DNA of 64,000 nucleotides, taken from contig NZ_KE386838.1 of assembly GCF_000429025.1 (NCBI RefSeq), forward strand, positions 283,408-347,407, read 5' to 3'. Under the pieces are notes generated by a model that searched no databases, was not told the origin of the DNA, and was given only the letters and a program-made list of their open reading frames with translations. This DNA comes from Actinospineispora spinosispora DSM 44797 (GTDB taxonomy: Bacteria > Actinomycetota > Actinomycetes > Mycobacteriales > Pseudonocardiaceae). The translations under genes were made by a program, and so were the position numbers. Positions 7,724-16,198 of the stretch are shown one piece after another (position 1 is the first letter of the stretch; each line of letters begins with the position of its first letter).

Positions 7724-9073
7724 TCAGGTCGTGTCCGGGGAAGGGCTCTGCGGCCCGCGCCGGACGTTCACCGACGAACCAGGCAGCGCTCGAATGGACG
7801 TTCGAGCGGGCGTGCCGAAGGTGCGCAGCACGTCGAGCTCGGCGTTCAGCACGCCGGCGAGCCTGCGGACGCCCTCGGTGATGCGCTCCGGCGTCGGATA
7901 GCAGTAGGACAGCCTCAGCTGCCTGCTGCCCAGCCCGTCCGCGTAGAAGCCGGTGCCGGACGCGTAGGCGACCCGGGCACTGACCGCGCGGGGCAGCATC
8001 GCCTTCGTGTCGACGCCCTCCGGCACGGTGACCCACACGTAGAACCCGCCGTCCGGGTGCGTCCAGCGGCAACCCTCCGGCAGGTACGTGCTCAGCGCGG
8101 ACAGCATCGCGTCCCGACGCACCCGATAGGTCTGCTGGAACGACTTGATCTGGCCGCGCCAGTCGTGCCCGGCGAGGTAGCGGGAGACCATCATCTGGTT
8201 GAAGGACGGCGGGCACAGGATCGCCGACTCGGCGGCCAGCACCAGCTTGTCCCGCACCGAGGGCGGCGCGAGCGCCCAGCCGACCCGCAGGCCGGACGCG
8301 AACGTCTTCGAGAACGAACCGAGGTAGATGACGTTGTCCGGGTCCATCGACCTCAGCGAGGGGTAGGTCTGGCCGTCGAAGCCGAGCAGGCCGTACGGGT
8401 TGTCCTCGATGACCAGCACGTCGTACCGACGGCAGATGTCGAGGATCTCGGCGCGCCGGGACACCGCAAGCGTCACACCGGCCGGGTTGTGGAAGTTCGG
8501 GATCGTGTACAGGAACTTGGCGCGACGACCGGCGGTCGCGAGCGCCTCCAGCGCCTGGCTGAGTGCCGCCGGCTGCAGACCGTCGTCGTCCATGGCCACA
8601 TGCACGACCTGCGCCTGGTAGGCCGCGAACGAACCCAGCGCGCCGACGTAGGACGGGCCCTCGGCGAGGACGATGTCGCCAGGATCACAGAACAGTCTGG
8701 TGACCAGATCCAGGGCCATCTGCGAGCCGACGGTGACCACGACGTCGTCGGCGTGCGCGCGGATTCCCTCCTCCGCCATAACCTCGAGAATCTGTTCACG
8801 CAGCAGCGGGATGCCCTGCGCGGAGCCGTACTGCAACGCGGACAGGCCGTCCTTGGCGACCAGCTCGGAAACCTGCGCGGCCAGTGTGTCCAGCGGCAAT
8901 GCGGCCAGGTTGGGCATTCCGCCCGCCAGCGACACCACTTCGGGGCGGCTCGCCACCGCGAACAACGCTCGGATCTCCGACGCCGTCATGCCCTCGGTCC
9001 GGCTTGCGAACCGATCGTTGTGGGCCGAGGTCATCGGGGCCGCCGACTGGGGCGGCTGTAGATCATCCGACAC
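7724..9073 (-). CDS. PLP-dependent aminotransferase (fold type I, class I/II)
   Basis: Transfers amino groups using pyridoxal phosphate. The catalytic lysine is in SFSKTFASGLRVGW, and IEDNPYGLL and NFHNPAGVT are family motifs. It resembles AadAT/LysN-type 2-aminoadipate aminotransferases and the catalytic half of MocR regulators, but has no DNA-binding domain. The substrate cannot be read from sequence. 449 residues from GTG 9073, chosen because GGAG lies 7 bases upstream; an in-frame GTG at 9097 is possible. The C-terminal 35 residues are polar and probably disordered. Confidence 0.85.
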   Translation of the reverse strand: MSDDLQPPQSAAPMTSAHNDRFASRTEGMTASEIRALFAVASRPEVVSLAGGMPNLAALPLDTLAAQVSELVAKDGLSALQYGSAQGIPLLREQILEVMAEEGIRAHADDVVVTVGSQMALDLVTRLFCDPGDIVLAEGPSYVGALGSFAAYQAQVVHVAMDDDGLQPAALSQALEALATAGRRAKFLYTIPNFHNPAGVTLAVSRRAEILDICRRYDVLVIEDNPYGLLGFDGQTYPSLRSMDPDNVIYLGSFSKTFASGLRVGWALAPPSVRDKLVLAAESAILCPPSFNQMMVSRYLAGHDWRGQIKSFQQTYRVRRDAMLSALSTYLPEGCRWTHPDGGFYVWVTVPEGVDTKAMLPRAVSARVAYASGTGFYADGLGSRQLRLSYCYPTPERITEGVRRLAGVLNAELDVLRTFGTPARTSIRALPGSSVNVRRGPQSPSPDTT

Positions 9074-9325
9074 GCTGACGCTCCATTGCTCAGGCACAGT
9101 GCTTGCGAGATGGACACTTCCCAGCGAGTGTAAGCGAGGACGCCACGCGGCTGGACCCTTCGGCGATGTTCACCGACCGGTTGCGGAAGCGCTGTGTCAC
9201 TTCGCTACAGGTCCGTTCTATTGTCGGGGAACGGCCTGTCGGAAGTGGCCACTGGCCTGCGGCGTTGCGTGGCACAAAGCTGGCAGTCAGATGACGTACC
9301 CGCCGAGCCTGGAGGTCTGGAACAC

Positions 9326-10030
9326 GTGTCGATCGGGCCTTCCTCGGTGAGTGGTGTGACCCTCGACAACATCGACGAACTGCCGAAGCGCTGTCGTCGA
9401 TGTGTCTTCTGGGAGCTCGCGCCGCACGCCGCCGAGCAGGCGGCCGAATACGGCAACACCGAGCTGGAGAAAGAGGCCTGGTTGTCCAGCACGCTGCTGG
9501 ACTGGGGCTCCTGCGGCAAGATCGTGCACGTCGACCAGGTCGCCGCCGGCTACGCGATGTACGCGCCGCCCGCCGCCGTACCCAGGGCCACGACGTTCCC
9601 GACCGGCCCCATCAGCCACGACGCCGTGCTGCTGACCGCCGTCGCGGTGCTCCCGGAGATGGCGGGCTCCGGTATCGGCCGGATGCTCGTGCAGGCCGTG
9701 GCGAAGGACCTCACCAGGCGCGGCGTGAAGGCGATCGAGGCGTTCGGCGACGCCGCCCCGACCGCCGACTCGCACTGCGTCATCCCGGCGGACTTCCTGA
9801 TCTCGGTCGGCTTCAAGACGATCCGCCCGCACCACCGCTGGCCCCGGCTGCGCCTGGAACTGCGCAGCGGTCTGTCCTGGAAGGAAGACGTCGAGGCAGC
9901 CCTGGAACGGTTGCTGAAGGAGATCGCGATCCCGGCGCAGAGCACCGGGGCCGTCCCTACCGAGATCGTCCCGGCGCCGCAGGGCCTGCCGCGCGCGCCA
10001 GCTCGTGAGCCAGCACGTCCTGGAAGGTGA
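9326..10030 (+). CDS. GNAT-family acetyltransferase (Rv3916c-like)
   Basis: Probable acetyl-CoA-dependent N-acetyltransferase. Motif A is visible as LLTAVAVLPEMAGSGIGRML, with the pyrophosphate-binding loop GSGIGR. The N-terminal RCRRCVFWEL pair of cysteines is a distinctive feature of this actinobacterial group. 234 residues from GTG 9326, which has GGAGG 10 bases upstream. Its position between parB and cwlM matches Rv3916c of M. tuberculosis. The target is unknown. The 3' end overlaps the convergent cwlM gene by 74 bp. Confidence 0.8.
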   Translation: MSIGPSSVSGVTLDNIDELPKRCRRCVFWELAPHAAEQAAEYGNTELEKEAWLSSTLLDWGSCGKIVHVDQVAAGYAMYAPPAAVPRATTFPTGPISHDAVLLTAVAVLPEMAGSGIGRMLVQAVAKDLTRRGVKAIEAFGDAAPTADSHCVIPADFLISVGFKTIRPHHRWPRLRLELRSGLSWKEDVEAALERLLKEIAIPAQSTGAVPTEIVPAPQGLPRAPAREPARPGR

Positions 10031-11129
10031 ACGTGCCGGTCGGCTGGTCGTCCTGACCGAGTAGGTACAGGCGCTTCACCGCGACCAGGATCCCCTCGGC
10101 GACGACGTCGCGGAACACCGGGTCGAGCAGCTTGCGCCGGTCACCTAGGTTCGTCAGGTAGCCGACCTCGATGCGCACCGCCGGCATCTGGGTGAGCCGC
10201 AGCATCTCCCAGGTACGTGGCTGGATGCCGCAGTCCAGCATCCGGGTGCGGACCACGAGCTCACGGTGGATGAGCCCGGCCAGCGCCTCGCCGACGGTGG
10301 ACGTCGAACCGTTGCCGTTGCCGAAGTGGAACGTCGCCAAACCCTGCGCGTGCATGCTGTAGTTCGCGTCGATGTGCAGCGACAGCACCATGTCGGCGCC
10401 CGCGGCGTTGGCGAACGCGGCCCGCTCCGCCTCCGGCGGGCAGGAGTGCTCGCCCCTGGTCAGCAGCGCCTCCATGCCGGTGGCCGCCATGCGGCCCTCC
10501 AGCCGGCGCGCCATGTCCCACATCAGGTCGGCCTCGGCGATGCGGTCGACCATCACGCCGCGATCCGGGCCGCCGTGACCTGGATCGATCACGATGCGCT
10601 TGCCTCGCAGCTTCGGACCAGCCGTGCGGACCCGCTCCTGCTCACGCAGCAACCCGGGACGCCCACCGGTCACCTTGCGGCCCAGCTGGCGCAGCGCACG
10701 CAGGGTCGCGGGACCGCAGATGCCGTCCTGGTTGAGCCCGTACTCGCGCTGGAAGCCACGCAGCGCGCTCTCCGTCTGGGCGTCGAACACCCCGGCCGGA
10801 CGGCCGGTGTCGAAGCCCAGCTCCAACAACCGCTCCTGCAGCGCAAATACATCGTCACCGGCCATCGGCGCCGATATCATCAGCCCGAGCATGCGGTCGC
10901 CCAGTGTCCAGCGTGCCTCGCGCAACGCGCGGTAGGTCGCCGCACCGACGATCCCGTCGGTGATCAGGCCGCGTTCCTGCTGGAATGCCCGGACGGCCTG
11001 CTGTACGAGGGCGTCATAGCGGTCGTCGGGGGTGTTGGGGACGTGGGGCGGAAGCAGCCCGAACTCGCGTAATGCGGAGCGCACTTCGGCGACGGCCGGA
11101 CCGGTGTCCCCCGTACGCAGTAGCTGCAT
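9957..11129 (-). CDS. cwlM: CwlM-like N-acetylmuramoyl-L-alanine amidase homologue
   Basis: Two N-terminal peptidoglycan-binding modules (about residues 5-75 and 90-155) precede an Amidase_3 domain (about 175-365). Zinc and catalytic positions are present: DPGHGG, the E of EADLMWD, SLHIDAN and RIEVGYLTN. There is no signal peptide, as in mycobacterial CwlM, which is cytoplasmic, phosphorylated by PknB and activates MurA; applying that role here is inference from position and lack of export signal. 390 residues, ATG 11129. It lies next to trxA-trxB-sigM as in Rv3911-Rv3915. Confidence 0.88.
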   Translation of the reverse strand: MQLLRTGDTGPAVAEVRSALREFGLLPPHVPNTPDDRYDALVQQAVRAFQQERGLITDGIVGAATYRALREARWTLGDRMLGLMISAPMAGDDVFALQERLLELGFDTGRPAGVFDAQTESALRGFQREYGLNQDGICGPATLRALRQLGRKVTGGRPGLLREQERVRTAGPKLRGKRIVIDPGHGGPDRGVMVDRIAEADLMWDMARRLEGRMAATGMEALLTRGEHSCPPEAERAAFANAAGADMVLSLHIDANYSMHAQGLATFHFGNGNGSTSTVGEALAGLIHRELVVRTRMLDCGIQPRTWEMLRLTQMPAVRIEVGYLTNLGDRRKLLDPVFRDVVAEGILVAVKRLYLLGQDDQPTGTFTFQDVLAHELARAAGPAAPGRSR

Positions 11130-11285
11130 GCACCCCTCGCTCGCTCAATGTGCCGTACTTGATCAGGCCGGTAATGGACCCGATCGTGGCGCCTGTTACT
11201 GGGCTGCTTCATTGTGCCCTGACGCGTTCTGTTGTATCGACAGTGCCCCCCGTGCCACACCCCTAAACAGGGGTGGCATACGAGA

Positions 11286-11323
11286 AGAGCCCGCCCGGCC
11301 CCAGTGGGAGTCGAGCGGGCTCT
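11286..11323 (-). terminator. Hairpin terminator downstream of trxA
   Basis: Arms AGAGCCCGC (11286-11294) and GCGGGCTCT (11315-11323) form a perfect 9-bp stem 12 bp beyond the trxA stop. It lacks a long T tract, which is common for GC-rich actinobacterial terminators. Confidence 0.7.
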
Positions 11324-11335
11324 GCTGATCCGGTA

Positions 11336-11665
11336 CTAGCCCAGGTAGTCCTTCAGGTCGTTGAGCAGCGCGGCCTTCGGCTTGGCGCCCACGATCTGCT
11401 TGACGGCCTTGCCGTCCTGGAAGACGATCATCGTCGGGATCGACATGACCTGGTAGTCCCGCGCGGTGCTCGGGTTCTGGTCGATGTCGAGCTTCGCCAC
11501 GGTGATCTTGTCGGCGTTCTCGCCGGCGATCTCGTCGAGGACCGGGGAGACCATCTTGCACGGACCGCACCAGGTGGCCCAGAAGTCCACCACGACGGTC
11601 TTGCCGCTCTCCAGCACGTCCGACTTGAACGTGGCGTCGGTGACGTCCACGGTGTGGTTACCCAT
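11336..11665 (-). CDS. trxA: Thioredoxin
   Basis: Cytoplasmic disulfide reductase of 109 residues with active site WCGPC (residues 32-36) in VDFWATWCGPCKM, and the cis-proline loop VMSIPTM. It follows trxB by 45 bp on the same strand and should receive electrons from it. ATG 11665 has a purine-rich GGAG upstream. The position matches trxC next to trxB2 in M. tuberculosis. Confidence 0.96.
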   Translation of the reverse strand: MGNHTVDVTDATFKSDVLESGKTVVVDFWATWCGPCKMVSPVLDEIAGENADKITVAKLDIDQNPSTARDYQVMSIPTMIVFQDGKAVKQIVGAKPKAALLNDLKDYLG

Positions 11666-11710
11666 CGCAAACTCCTTCGGATTGTCGTTGTCTACAAAGA
11701 CCTGTGCTGG

Positions 11711-12706
11711 TCAGCGGGCCGAGACCGGCTCGCTCGCTCCGTAGCCGCCGCCCACGTGCTCCGCGTCGACCGGCTGCTCGGCGAGCCAGCGCTCCGCGTC
11801 GATCGCGGCGGAACAGCCCGAGCCGGCAGCCGTGATCGCCTGACGGTAGGTGCGGTCCACCAGGTCACCAGCGGCGAACACACCCGGGATGTCGGTGTAG
11901 GTGCTCGGCGACCTCGTCTGCAGGTAGCCGTCCGCGTCGGTGGGCAGCACGTCGCGCACGATGTCGCTACGCGGGTCGTGACCGATCGCCACGAACATCG
12001 CGGTGACGTCCAGTACCGACTCCTCGCCGGTGCGGGTGTCGCGCAGCTTCAAGCCGGAGACCGTGTTCTCGCCGACCACGCCCTCGACCGCGACGTTGGT
12101 CCGCCAACGGATCTTCGGGTCGTTCTGTGCACGCTCCAACATGATGCGCGAAGCACGGAACTCGTCGCGCCGGTGCACGATCGTGACGGTGCGGGCGAAC
12201 CGGGTGAGGAAGGTGGCCTCCTCCATCGCCGAGTCACCGCCGCCGACCACCGCGATGTCCTGGTCGCGGAAGAAGAAACCGTCACAGGTCGCACACGCGC
12301 TGACGCCCCGCCCGAGCAGCTCCTGCTCCCCCGGGATGCCGAGGTAGCGAGCCGCGGCACCCATCGCGAGGATGACCGCGCGCGCCCGGTACGTCGTGCC
12401 GTTCGCGCTCACCGTCTTGATCGGACCGGCCAGCTCGACCGACTCGACGTCCTCCGCGCGCAGATCAGCGCCGAAGCGTTTCGCCTGCTCACGCATCTGC
12501 TCCATGAGGTCGGGACCCATGATGCCGCCGGAGAAGCCCGGGAAGTTCTCCACTTCGGTGGTGGTCATCAACGCGCCGCCGAACTGGCTGCCCTCGAAGA
12601 CCAGCGGGTTCAGCTGGGCACGCGCCGCGTACACCGCGGCGGTGTAGCCGGCAGGGCCCGATCCGATGATCACCAGGTCCCGCACGTCCGACTCGTTGCC
12701 AGTCAT
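11711..12706 (-). CDS. trxB: Thioredoxin-disulfide reductase
   Basis: FAD-dependent NADPH:thioredoxin oxidoreductase of 331 residues. The N-terminal FAD site GSGPAGYTAAVYA, the redox-active CATC in SACATCDGFFF and the NADPH site VVGGGDSAMEEA are all intact. It normally lies just downstream of the sigM-rsmA pair as part of an oxidative-stress cluster. Here the intervening anti-sigma gene is broken (see 12813-13618), so read-through from sigM may be altered. Confidence 0.96.
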   Translation of the reverse strand: MTGNESDVRDLVIIGSGPAGYTAAVYAARAQLNPLVFEGSQFGGALMTTTEVENFPGFSGGIMGPDLMEQMREQAKRFGADLRAEDVESVELAGPIKTVSANGTTYRARAVILAMGAAARYLGIPGEQELLGRGVSACATCDGFFFRDQDIAVVGGGDSAMEEATFLTRFARTVTIVHRRDEFRASRIMLERAQNDPKIRWRTNVAVEGVVGENTVSGLKLRDTRTGEESVLDVTAMFVAIGHDPRSDIVRDVLPTDADGYLQTRSPSTYTDIPGVFAAGDLVDRTYRQAITAAGSGCSAAIDAERWLAEQPVDAEHVGGGYGASEPVSAR

Positions 12707-13150
12707 TCCACCCGTCCGTTCCGCGCTCGTCGCCGGTTCTGTGATGCACGCTGTTCAACACGATCCTAGGAGGCGGCATTCCCGCAGGTGACACACGCCG
12801 CTATCACACCTCTCAGCGGTCCCGGTCGGACAGCAACCGGCCGGTGCCGGGGCCGCAATCCTCGGTGACGACGACGATCCGATAGCGCCCCGGGACGTCC
12901 CCGGGCAGCACCAGCTGCACGCCGCCCTGATCGATGCGCCTGCCGTCGAGCACCGTGGCCCCGGTGGCGCCCACCAGCTCCAGGCAGCCGGCCATCCTGG
13001 CCGGATCCGCCAGGTCGCCGATGTCCCGGGGATCGTGGGTGTACAGCGCCTGTGGCGGAGGAGCGGCCGGTACGGGACCGGTCGGGGAGGAGCCGGGGAC
13101 GGCGAGCAGCAGCGTCACTGTGGCCGCAGCCGCAGCCAGGATTGTTTCGG

Positions 13151-13369
13151 GCTGTCTTTTTGGGCCTGTTTCGCGCGATATTTTTCTGTGACCACCCCGG
13201 CTCGCGTAAACGCTCGCTGGGGTACTCCCAGAAAAAAAGGCTCGAGGACTCGCCCAACCGCGCGCTTGTGCCCACCCTGGGAGCCGCCCTGGCAGCCGAG
13301 CACGTTGGTTGCGGACATTCACTCGCCGGCCTTCGCCGGAACTCCTTCGGAGACTTGCGGAGCCGGCTT
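13151..13369 (+). repeat. Dispersed intergenic element, copy C (inside rsmA)
   Basis: Full-length copy from GCTGTCTTTTTGGGCCTG to GCGGAGCCGGCTT, with the core TTTTTCTGTGACCACCCC...GGGGTACTCCCAGAAAAA at about 13180-13239. The 13151-13160 edge resembles the edge of copy E (GGACAGC next to GGCCC), which suggests that this part belongs to the element. Confidence 0.85.
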
Positions 13370-13444
13370 AGCTGTCGCCGCCTTAGCTGTCGCCGGCTTG
13401 GCTGTTGCTGGCTTGGCTGTTGTTGGCTTGGCTGTTGCTGGCTT
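13370..13444 (-). repeat. 15-bp tandem repeat (TAKPA-type) next to element copy C
   Basis: About five units of the pattern AGCTGTCGCCGGCTT / GGCTGTTGCTGGCTT, encoding repeated T-A-K-P-A on the minus strand in the rsmA remnant. It abuts the element. A similar minisatellite sits beside copy E. Confidence 0.8.
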
Positions 13445-13614
13445 GGTGGTTGTTGGGGTTGGGGTGGCTTCGGTGGAGGTGGTGGCGGCGACAGGCGGAG
13501 GCGGTGGGAGTTTTGCCAGGGCCTCGTGCCAGCGTTTTACCAGGTCGGGGGGCGGTTCTGGGAGGGGCTCGGCGGCCAGGCGGCGCCGGATCGCCTCGAT
13601 CTGCTCTGACTCGC

Positions 13615-14169
13615 TCACGCTTGCCCCTCCGGTGCCAGTACCTCGGCGAGTTGACGTCGTGCTCGTGAGCACCGGCTCTTCACGGTGCCGACCGGTACGC
13701 CGAGCATGTCGGCCACCTCCTGAACGGGATAGCCGTGGATGTCGACCAGGACGATCACGACCCGCTGGTGCGCCGGCAGCAGGTCCATCGCCGACCACAG
13801 GTCCAGGTTGCGTTCGTGGTCGGCGATCGGATCGCGCGGCGTGGGTAATCGTTCGATGATCTCGTCCGTGACCGGTGTGTCCGGCCGCGCCTGCGTGCGG
13901 CGGTAGCGGTCCCGGCAGGCGTTCAGCACGATCTTCGCCAGCCAGCCGCGTGCCGAATCCTCGGTGCGACAGCGGTGCGCGTTCTGGTGCGCGCTGATCA
14001 ACGCGTCCTGGACGGCGTCGGCCGCATCGTGGTAGCTGCGCAGGCTGCCGAGGGCGATCGACCACATCACCGACTGATGACGGCCGGCCAGCTCACCGAA
14101 AGCGTGTGGGTCGCCGGCCAGATGTGCGCGGATCAGCGCGCCGTCGGTCAGCGTGTCGGAAAGGGTCAC
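13615..14169 (-). CDS. sigM: ECF RNA polymerase sigma factor SigM
   Basis: Extracytoplasmic-function sigma factor of 184 residues. Region 2 (about 20-90) contains DAADAVQDALISAH, a -10 recognition helix, and region 4 (about 120-180) has VQEVADMLGVPVGTVKSR, the -35 binding helix-turn-helix. Start GTG 14169. It lies directly upstream of the disrupted rsmA and then trxB-trxA, matching the sigM-rsmA-trxB2-trxC order of mycobacteria. With its anti-sigma factor damaged, its activity may be less restrained than usual. Confidence 0.92.
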   Translation of the reverse strand: MTLSDTLTDGALIRAHLAGDPHAFGELAGRHQSVMWSIALGSLRSYHDAADAVQDALISAHQNAHRCRTEDSARGWLAKIVLNACRDRYRRTQARPDTPVTDEIIERLPTPRDPIADHERNLDLWSAMDLLPAHQRVVIVLVDIHGYPVQEVADMLGVPVGTVKSRCSRARRQLAEVLAPEGQA

Positions 14170-14244
14170 GATCGCGGACGCTAGGCGGCGGCGACCATCC
14201 GTGAGCCTCGTCGGCCGATTTGCTTCGCGAACGCATGTATTTGC

Positions 14245-14856
14245 TTATCGAACCACTGGCGTGGCGCCCAGGGCCCGGACGATGAACTCGGTGAGTGTGT
14301 CCAGGTAGCCGGGCTCCGCGTCCGCACCACGAACCGAGATGCGCCAGTAGATCGGGGCGGCCAGCAGGTCGACCGCCATCTCCAGGTCCAGGTCCGTCGG
14401 CAGCTCACCCCGCTCCATGGCCCGATGCAGCGGCGCCAGGGCCAGCGCCCGGCGGGGCTCGCCGATCGCCCGCTGCGCCGCCTGCGCGAGCGCGGGCGTG
14501 CGCGCGGCCTCCGCGACCAGATCGGGCAGGATGCGCGCGAACAGCGGGTGGGTCAGCCACTCGTGGACGGCGCCGATCAGGATGCGCACGTCCCCGGCCA
14601 GTGAACCGGTGTTCGGCGACGGAACCCTCGGCACGCTGAAGTCGGTGATCGCCGCGATCACCATGTCCTGCTTACGCGGCCAGCGCCGGTACAGCGCGCT
14701 CTTGCCGACTCCGGCCCGCTTGGCCACCGCCTCCATCGCCAACCGGCCGTAGCCGTTCTCGGCGAGCTCCGCGAACACCGCCTCGGTGATCGCATCGGTG
14801 ACCTTGGGCTGGAGGACCGCGGCACCGGTCGGCGTACGGCGGGGCTGGCTGGTCAT
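14245..14856 (-). CDS. TetR-family transcriptional regulator
   Basis: 203-residue one-component repressor. The N-terminal helix-turn-helix lies at about residues 25-60 (LAMEAVAKRAGVGKSALYRR) and the C-terminal ligand domain is variable. ATG 14856 is the start; the DNA beyond it is the divergent promoter region. It faces a three-gene operon across a 98-bp spacer holding a perfect 19-bp inverted repeat (14887-14937), so it very probably controls that operon and itself. The inducer is unknown. Confidence 0.9.
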   Translation of the reverse strand: MTSQPRRTPTGAAVLQPKVTDAITEAVFAELAENGYGRLAMEAVAKRAGVGKSALYRRWPRKQDMVIAAITDFSVPRVPSPNTGSLAGDVRILIGAVHEWLTHPLFARILPDLVAEAARTPALAQAAQRAIGEPRRALALAPLHRAMERGELPTDLDLEMAVDLLAAPIYWRISVRGADAEPGYLDTLTEFIVRALGATPVVR

Positions 14857-14886
14857 GTGCTCACTCTGCCTCACTGAGAGCGGTGG

Positions 14887-14937
14887 ACGGAACGGTACCG
14901 TCCCGCGTACTGTCACGTCGGGACGGTACCGTTCCGT
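14887..14937. promoter_or_regulatory. Twin TetR operator (perfect inverted repeat)
   Basis: ACGGAACGGTACCGTCCCG (14887-14905) and its exact reverse complement (14919-14937) are separated by 13 bp. Each arm contains the small palindrome ACGGTACCGT; the two are centred 31 bp apart, about three helical turns, on the same DNA face. It lies between the divergent tetR and SnoaL starts. Confidence 0.85.
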
Positions 14938-14954
14938 CCTGACGGAGGCGAGGC

Positions 14955-15383
14955 ATGTCGGAAAATCGAGCGGTCGTCGACCGAGCACTGGAACTACTGC
15001 TGGCCAAGGACATGGCGGGGTTCGTCGAGCTGTGGGAACCCGACGGCGTGATGGAGTTCCCGTTCGCCGCGCCCGGCTTCCCGACTCGGCTGGTCGGACA
15101 CGCCCAGCTGCACGACTACCTGGACGACTATCCCCAGCACGTCGACCTGCACGCGATCGTCGACCTCGAGGTGCACCAGAGCGTCGATCCCTCGGTGGTG
15201 ATCGTCGAGTTCGGGGCCGAGGGTCTGGTCGTGCCCAGCGGCAGGCCCTACCGGCTGCGCTACATCGCGGTGCTCACGATCCGCGACGGCCGGATCGCGC
15301 GCTACCGCGACTACTGGAGCCCGCGGGCGGTCGCCGACGCCCTCGGTGCGGAGCAGGCCGCCACGGCGTTCGGTGCGCCGTGA
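14955..15383 (+). CDS. SnoaL-like / NTF2-fold protein
   Basis: 142 residues with the cone-shaped NTF2-like pattern: an N-terminal helix (RAVVDRALELLLAKDMAGFV), ELWEPDGVMEFPFAAPG and C-terminal RIARYRDYWSPRAV. Members include SnoaL-type cyclases, ketosteroid isomerases and many uncharacterised proteins, so the reaction cannot be assigned. The ATG has GGAGG at -11. First gene of the TetR-controlled operon; its TGA overlaps the GTG of the next gene. Confidence 0.85.
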   Translation: MSENRAVVDRALELLLAKDMAGFVELWEPDGVMEFPFAAPGFPTRLVGHAQLHDYLDDYPQHVDLHAIVDLEVHQSVDPSVVIVEFGAEGLVVPSGRPYRLRYIAVLTIRDGRIARYRDYWSPRAVADALGAEQAATAFGAP

Positions 15384-16198
15384 CGATCCTGGTCCTCGGC
15401 GGTACCGGCACGACCGGTAGCCGGGTCGGCGCGGCGCTGCGCGAACTCGGCCACCCGGTGCGGATCGCCACCCGCCGGCCGGTGAGCGGCGACGACGTCC
15501 GGTTCGACTGGACCGAGCCGGACACCTTCGGACCCGCCGTGGCCGGGGCGCGGGCGGTCTACCTGGTGGCCTCGGAGCCCGTACTGGCCGAGCCGTTCCT
15601 GGACCGGGCGCGGGCAGCAGGCGTCCGGCGGATCGTGCTGCTCAGCTCCTCCGCGGTGGCCGAGGGGATGTTCGGGCTCGGTGAGCTGCACCGGAGGATC
15701 GCCGCGACCATGCCCGAGTGGGCTGTGCTGCGGCCGGCGTGGTTCATGCAGAACTTCGTCGGCGAGCACCCGCTGGCCGCCGGAATCCGGGCCGACCGTG
15801 AGGTCGTGACCGCCACCGGGGACGGCCGGGTGGCGTTCGTGGACGCCGGGGACATCGCTGCGGTCGCGGTGCGGGCGCTGACCGACGACCGGCCGCACAA
15901 CACCGACCATCTGATCACCGGGCCGCGGCCGCTGAGCTACGCCGACGCCGCCGCGATCATCACCGAGCTCACCGGCCGGCCGGTACTGCACCGTCCAGTC
16001 TCGGCTGCGGAGCTCATCACCAGGCTGACCGGCTACGGCTACTCGTCCGAGCTGTCCTCGGTGCTCGCGGCACTGGACGGCGACGTCCGAGCCGGCTCCG
16101 AGGACCGCACCACCGACACCGTGGCCCGCCTCACCGGCCGTCCACCTCGCACCTTCCGTGACTTCGTCCTCGATTCGATCAACCGAAAGGAACTCTGA
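15380..16198 (+). CDS. NmrA-like NAD(P)-binding oxidoreductase
   Basis: 272-residue atypical short-chain dehydrogenase of the NmrA/QorB type. The N-terminal dinucleotide motif is LVLGGTGTTGSRVG; the segment VLRPAWFMQNF is characteristic of NAD(P)H-quinone oxidoreductase-like and azoreductase-like members. There is no clear catalytic YxxxK, so it could be an enzyme or a redox sensor. GTG 15380 overlaps the previous stop, and its TGA overlaps the next ATG (16196-16200). Three coupled genes suggest one detoxification or degradation pathway. Confidence 0.85.
   Translation: MTILVLGGTGTTGSRVGAALRELGHPVRIATRRPVSGDDVRFDWTEPDTFGPAVAGARAVYLVASEPVLAEPFLDRARAAGVRRIVLLSSSAVAEGMFGLGELHRRIAATMPEWAVLRPAWFMQNFVGEHPLAAGIRADREVVTATGDGRVAFVDAGDIAAVAVRALTDDRPHNTDHLITGPRPLSYADAAAIITELTGRPVLHRPVSAAELITRLTGYGYSSELSSVLAALDGDVRAGSEDRTTDTVARLTGRPPRTFRDFVLDSINRKEL

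Larger units (their letters stand above)
12813..13618 (-). pseudogene. rsmA: Anti-sigma-M factor RsmA, split by a repeat element
   Basis: The N-terminal half starts at GTG 13618, overlapping the sigM stop (GTGA). It reads MSESEQIEAIRRRLAAEPLP and a Pro-rich segment, then runs into element copy C and stops at 13319 after 99 residues. The C-terminal half lies beyond the element in another frame: a membrane segment (AAAAATVTLLLAVPG) and an outer domain with LADPARMAGCLELVG, ending at 12813. Joined, they would make an ordinary membrane-anchored RsmA of the kind found beside sigM. No good start precedes the second half. The most direct reading is that the anti-sigma factor has lost its membrane anchor; a truncated cytosolic sigma-binding peptide could persist. 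Confidence 0.75.
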
